This document shows positions 62,040-64,000 of a stretch of DNA of 64,000 nucleotides, in pieces. The translations under genes were made by a program, and so were the position numbers. Position 1 is the stretch's first letter, and every line of letters begins with the position of its first letter. The notes beneath the pieces were generated by a model. That model had not been told where the DNA came from. It made no database searches and worked only from the letters and a program-made list of their open reading frames with translations. This DNA comes from Pseudoalteromonas sp. DL-6 (GTDB taxonomy: Bacteria; Pseudomonadota; Gammaproteobacteria; Enterobacterales; Alteromonadaceae): contig NZ_CP019770.1 in the NCBI RefSeq assembly GCF_004328665.1, positions 2,480,001 through 2,544,000 of the forward strand. The letters run 5' to 3'.

Positions 62040-62363
62040 ATGAGCTGGAAGATCGACTTTTACGATGGCGTTGAGGATCAGATCCTCGATATGCCACCCA
62101 AAATACAAGCTCGCATGATTAAGCTTTTAGAGCTGATGGAAAAGCATGGTGCAAACTTGGGGCCTCCTCATACTGAGTCTATGGGCGATGGGTTATTTGA
62201 AATCCGCGCCAAAGCACAAGAAGGTATTGGTAGAGGCTTATTTTGCTACTTAAAAGGGAAGCACATTTATGTGTTACACGCTTTTGTAAAAAAATCTCAA
62301 AAGACGCCCAAAAATGAGCTCAATCTTGCCAGAGATAGACAAAAAGAGGTTCAAAAATCATGA
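62040..62363 (+). CDS. HigB/Gp49-like RelE-superfamily toxin
   Basis: The 107-residue protein matches Gp49/HigB-type toxins: MSWKIDFYDGVEDQILDMPP, KLLELMEKHGANLGPPHTES, LFEIRAKAQEGIGRGLFCYL, and IYVLHAFVKKSQKTPKNELN, which carries the typical basic catalytic stretch. These are ribosome-dependent mRNA interferases. Toxin-first order with an HTH antitoxin is the higBA arrangement. AAGGAT precedes the ATG. Its location is hotspot HS1, between traL and the DUF4400 gene. Confidence 0.82.
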   Translation: MSWKIDFYDGVEDQILDMPPKIQARMIKLLELMEKHGANLGPPHTESMGDGLFEIRAKAQEGIGRGLFCYLKGKHIYVLHAFVKKSQKTPKNELNLARDRQKEVQKS

Positions 62364-62638
62364 GTCTGCAAAAACTGAAACAACGTGCTTTAGCCAATGC
62401 TGAAGTTAAGAATGAGTACGATAAGCTTGAGAGTGAGTTCAGCTTTATTGACCAATTGCTTACCATGAGAACAAAGGCAGGACTTACTCAAGAACAAGTT
62501 GCTGAAAGAATGCATACCCAAAAGAGTAACGTCAGTCGTTTAGAAAAAGGTAATGCCAATCCAAGTTGGTCAACTCTTCTAAAATATGCTCACGCATGTG
62601 GCTTTGAATTAACACTCAAGCCACAAAAAATGAGTTAA
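62360..62638 (+). CDS. XRE-family antitoxin (HigA-like)
   Basis: The 92-residue protein has an N-terminal helical part (LKQRALANAEVKNEYDKLES) and a C-terminal XRE HTH, MRTKAGLTQEQVAERMHTQK with SNVSRLEKGNANPSWSTLLK. It neutralises the toxin and probably binds the palindrome at 62005. The ATG overlaps the toxin stop (ATGA). Confidence 0.82.
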   Translation: MSLQKLKQRALANAEVKNEYDKLESEFSFIDQLLTMRTKAGLTQEQVAERMHTQKSNVSRLEKGNANPSWSTLLKYAHACGFELTLKPQKMS

Positions 62639-62646
62639 CGTAATTC

Positions 62647-62667
62647 ATGAGGCCTAACTGGCCTCAT
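62647..62667. terminator. Convergent hairpin between the antitoxin and DUF4400 genes
   Basis: ATGAGGCC and GGCCTCAT arms with a short TAACT-type loop, placed exactly at the meeting point of two convergent genes. On the plus strand it is followed by a pyrimidine-rich TATCTTCTTCT. Confidence 0.55.
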
Positions 62668-63299
62668 ATCTTCTTCTGCAAGTGACTTAACGCCAACCCC
62701 GCCATCAACGCCAAGCCGATGATCATCGACGGTAGTACCACCGGTGGAATAGCCAGCGGGGCGAACAATCCCATAAATAGCAAGATGACGCCTGAGCCCA
62801 GGATAATCATGCTGTAACGGTGAATGATAGGGCTCGAAAAATCAAAGGTTGTCTTCTTAATCTTCCAGGTCATCAAGCCGTCCCACAGCGCCGGTAACAT
62901 GAGAATAAGCGCAAAGGGCAACCAGACCATCAGCAAAGCAAATCGAGTGAACACTTGGTACAACACATCAAAAAATGCCTGAATACGGTCTTCTACCCAG
63001 ACGAACCAAAAGCCACCCATGTTCTCCATCCCTTTAGAACGCAGTCGCTGCTCTTCAGTGGGGATTAGAAAATCACGCACAGATTGCTCCATCTGCGTAT
63101 CCACAATCCATGACTGATACCAGCGATGGCTAGTTTGACCAATCCAATAGCTTGTTTGTGCGCCCAATTGGTTTTGGATCATCTGCTTCTCTTTATTAAT
63201 AACCCGGCCAGTCCAATCACCGGGCACTAATACGCCAATGGCAATAATCTCCAGCATCAGCGCCAGACACAGCAGCCAAACTGACTTATGCTTGCTCAT
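62664..63299 (-). CDS. DUF4400 integral membrane protein (S043 position)
   Basis: The 211-residue protein (ATG 63299, MSKHKSVWLLCLAL; AGAGG lies nine bases upstream) belongs to the DUF4400/TIGR03747-type ICE membrane proteins. Spans include WLLCLALMLEIIAIGVLV, FALLMVWLPFALILMLPAL and MIILGSGVILLFMGLFA, then a final one near the C-terminus. WIGQTSHRWYQSWIVDTQ and RRLFI-free loops face the periplasm. It is conserved next to traD and is needed for conjugation in related elements. The gene borders HS1. Confidence 0.8.
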   Translation of the reverse strand: MSKHKSVWLLCLALMLEIIAIGVLVPGDWTGRVINKEKQMIQNQLGAQTSYWIGQTSHRWYQSWIVDTQMEQSVRDFLIPTEEQRLRSKGMENMGGFWFVWVEDRIQAFFDVLYQVFTRFALLMVWLPFALILMLPALWDGLMTWKIKKTTFDFSSPIIHRYSMIILGSGVILLFMGLFAPLAIPPVVLPSMIIGLALMAGLALSHLQKKI

Positions 63300-63846
63300 G
63301 CCAAACATCCTCTTCTACTCGGGCCAGCATGGCTGCAACGGTTGGCGTCATAATCCGGGCTTTAATCACTTGTTGAAGCCGCTTTGTCGTCGTATGGCCA
63401 CTGACATAACGCACTTCGATGCGTCCTTCAGCCAAATACGCCATCCTGTTTGGACGATTACGAATCCAGGAGTAGAAATACACACCATCTACGGCGGCCC
63501 ACTCGAAATGGTCAGGATCACGCAGGCGAATCCCCGTTAAAGCACTGGCGGCAGTCCAGGTCAGTGCCTCAATTAAATGCCACAGGCGTACACTGTCATC
63601 ATCACAACTGACTTCTTCATAACTGCTCAAACCATTACACAGACACAAATCAAAGATGGAATGGCCATCTAACGTGAACGCATCTGTTAAATAGTCCGCC
63701 AAGCAATACACAGAGGCCAAAGCATGAGGCCAGTCGGTTTCAAGCAGTCTTAAGGTTTCCTTGAACTGGGGGTTATGTTGCTGCCATTGAGCGAGCATTT
63801 CTTTACTGGTAAGTGTTGTCATTTTCAGACAGACAGAATGATGCAT
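63286..63846 (-). CDS. Conserved transfer-region protein between traD and the DUF4400 gene (TraJ position)
   Basis: The 186-residue soluble protein starts at ATG 63846 (MHHSVCLKMTTLTSKEM), with AAGGAG five bases upstream; MTT at 63822 has no ribosome site. It contains DWPHALASVYCLADYLTDAF, LWHLIEALTWTAASALTGIR and FEWAAVDGVYFYSWIRNRPN. R391 annotations call the gene here traJ, but it is not like F TraJ. Function is unknown. It lies 9 bases from the traD stop and overlaps the next gene, so it is co-translated with traD. Confidence 0.65.
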   Translation of the reverse strand: MHHSVCLKMTTLTSKEMLAQWQQHNPQFKETLRLLETDWPHALASVYCLADYLTDAFTLDGHSIFDLCLCNGLSSYEEVSCDDDSVRLWHLIEALTWTAASALTGIRLRDPDHFEWAAVDGVYFYSWIRNRPNRMAYLAEGRIEVRYVSGHTTTKRLQQVIKARIMTPTVAAMLARVEEDVWHEQA

Positions 63847-63855
63847 ACAGACTCC

Positions 63856-63999
63856 TTATGCTGCCTGTGTAGAGCTGGTTAAAATAGGAATACGGCCTTT
63901 GATCACGCGGCCACCTGAAAGCTTGGCGATGTACTCCAGGTTAGGGAGCTGGCCCAATAACTGCGGTGGAAACATATCGCCTTCTTCCTCCATCAAGCG
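63856..63999 (-). CDS. traD: TraD, type IV coupling protein, C-terminal end only
   Basis: The minus frame entering at the window edge reads RLMEEEGDMFPPQLLGQLPN, then LEYIAKLSGGRVIKGRIPIL and TSSTQAA before a TAA. This matches the C-terminus of SXT-type TraD, the ATPase that couples the relaxosome to the secretion pore. The 47 visible residues lie past the ATPase domain. The gene continues outside the window; traI should follow. Confidence 0.8.
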   Translation of the reverse strand, partial: RLMEEEGDMFPPQLLGQLPNLEYIAKLSGGRVIKGRIPILTSSTQAA

Positions 64000-64000
64000 T

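Overview
The window is one end of a chromosomally integrated SXT/R391-family integrative and conjugative element (ICE) and the host DNA next to it. Host genes lie at 1-4302: the 5' part of pdxH, argS and prfC, all on the minus strand. PrfC is the standard SXT/R391 integration target, and the gene next to it is a SetR-type repressor, which marks the right (setR-proximal) end of the element. Integrase and excisionase lie outside the window. Protein sequences and the repeated intergenic elements at 490-900 suggest a marine gammaproteobacterium, probably Alteromonadales (Pseudoalteromonas-like). That is inference, because no rRNA is present.

Layout. 4.2-9.0 kb: junction, then a lambda-like regulatory block (setR, croS, replication-like gene, DUF6475-type gene, lytic transglycosylase, setD, setC) and the entry-exclusion gene eex. 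9.0-14.9 kb: traG, traH, traF. 14.9-32.6 kb: a large, worn insertion at hotspot HS3. It holds an uptake/deformylase cluster (YfcC-like transporter, N-formylglutamate amidohydrolase, TonB-dependent receptor, LysR), an IbrA/IbrB-like pair beside an ABC ATPase-like protein lacking every catalytic motif, a small HTH protein, a TPR-GGDEF diguanylate cyclase, broken groES-groEL, a truncated S073-like gene, and remnants of IS66, IS1595 and IS982 elements. 32.7-43.0 kb: the conserved recombination and 'CobS/CobT' block: primase-like TOPRIM protein, RadC-like, VWA protein (frameshifted), DUF3150, WGR-like, MoxR/CobS AAA+, YqaJ exonuclease, orfZ, Bet, SSB. 43.3-46.1 kb: a DUF1845-like gene and hotspot HS4, with a membrane-anchored DnaQ-like exonuclease. 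46.1-55.9 kb: traN, traU, trbC-traW fusion, trhF, trbI-like, traC, dsbC. 56.2-57.7 kb: mosA-mosT toxin-antitoxin in HS2. 57.8-61.9 kb: traA, V, B, K, E, L. 62.0-62.6 kb: a HigB/HigA-type pair in HS1. 62.7-64.0 kb: DUF4400 protein, a TraJ-position gene and the C-terminus of TraD.

How it works together. SetR, a LexA-like self-cleaving repressor, should hold the element silent until DNA damage. SetC and SetD (FlhC/FlhD-like) then activate the tra operons, which build an F-type pilus and mating pore. Bet, Exo, OrfZ and SSB form an element-borne Red-type recombination system. Eex and TraG govern exclusion, and MosAT and the HigBA-like pair favour maintenance.

Most unusual observation: at least nine genes of the 34-43 kb block have the same 5' leader design. 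A GC-rich stem-loop is followed by a second stem-loop that usually contains the Shine-Dalgarno sequence and ends just before the start codon. Three proteins of the same block share a C-terminal aromatic tail (-S/N-F/Y-Y-F). With the catalytically dead ABC-like protein next to the IbrAB-like pair, these are the best candidates for undescribed biology here.
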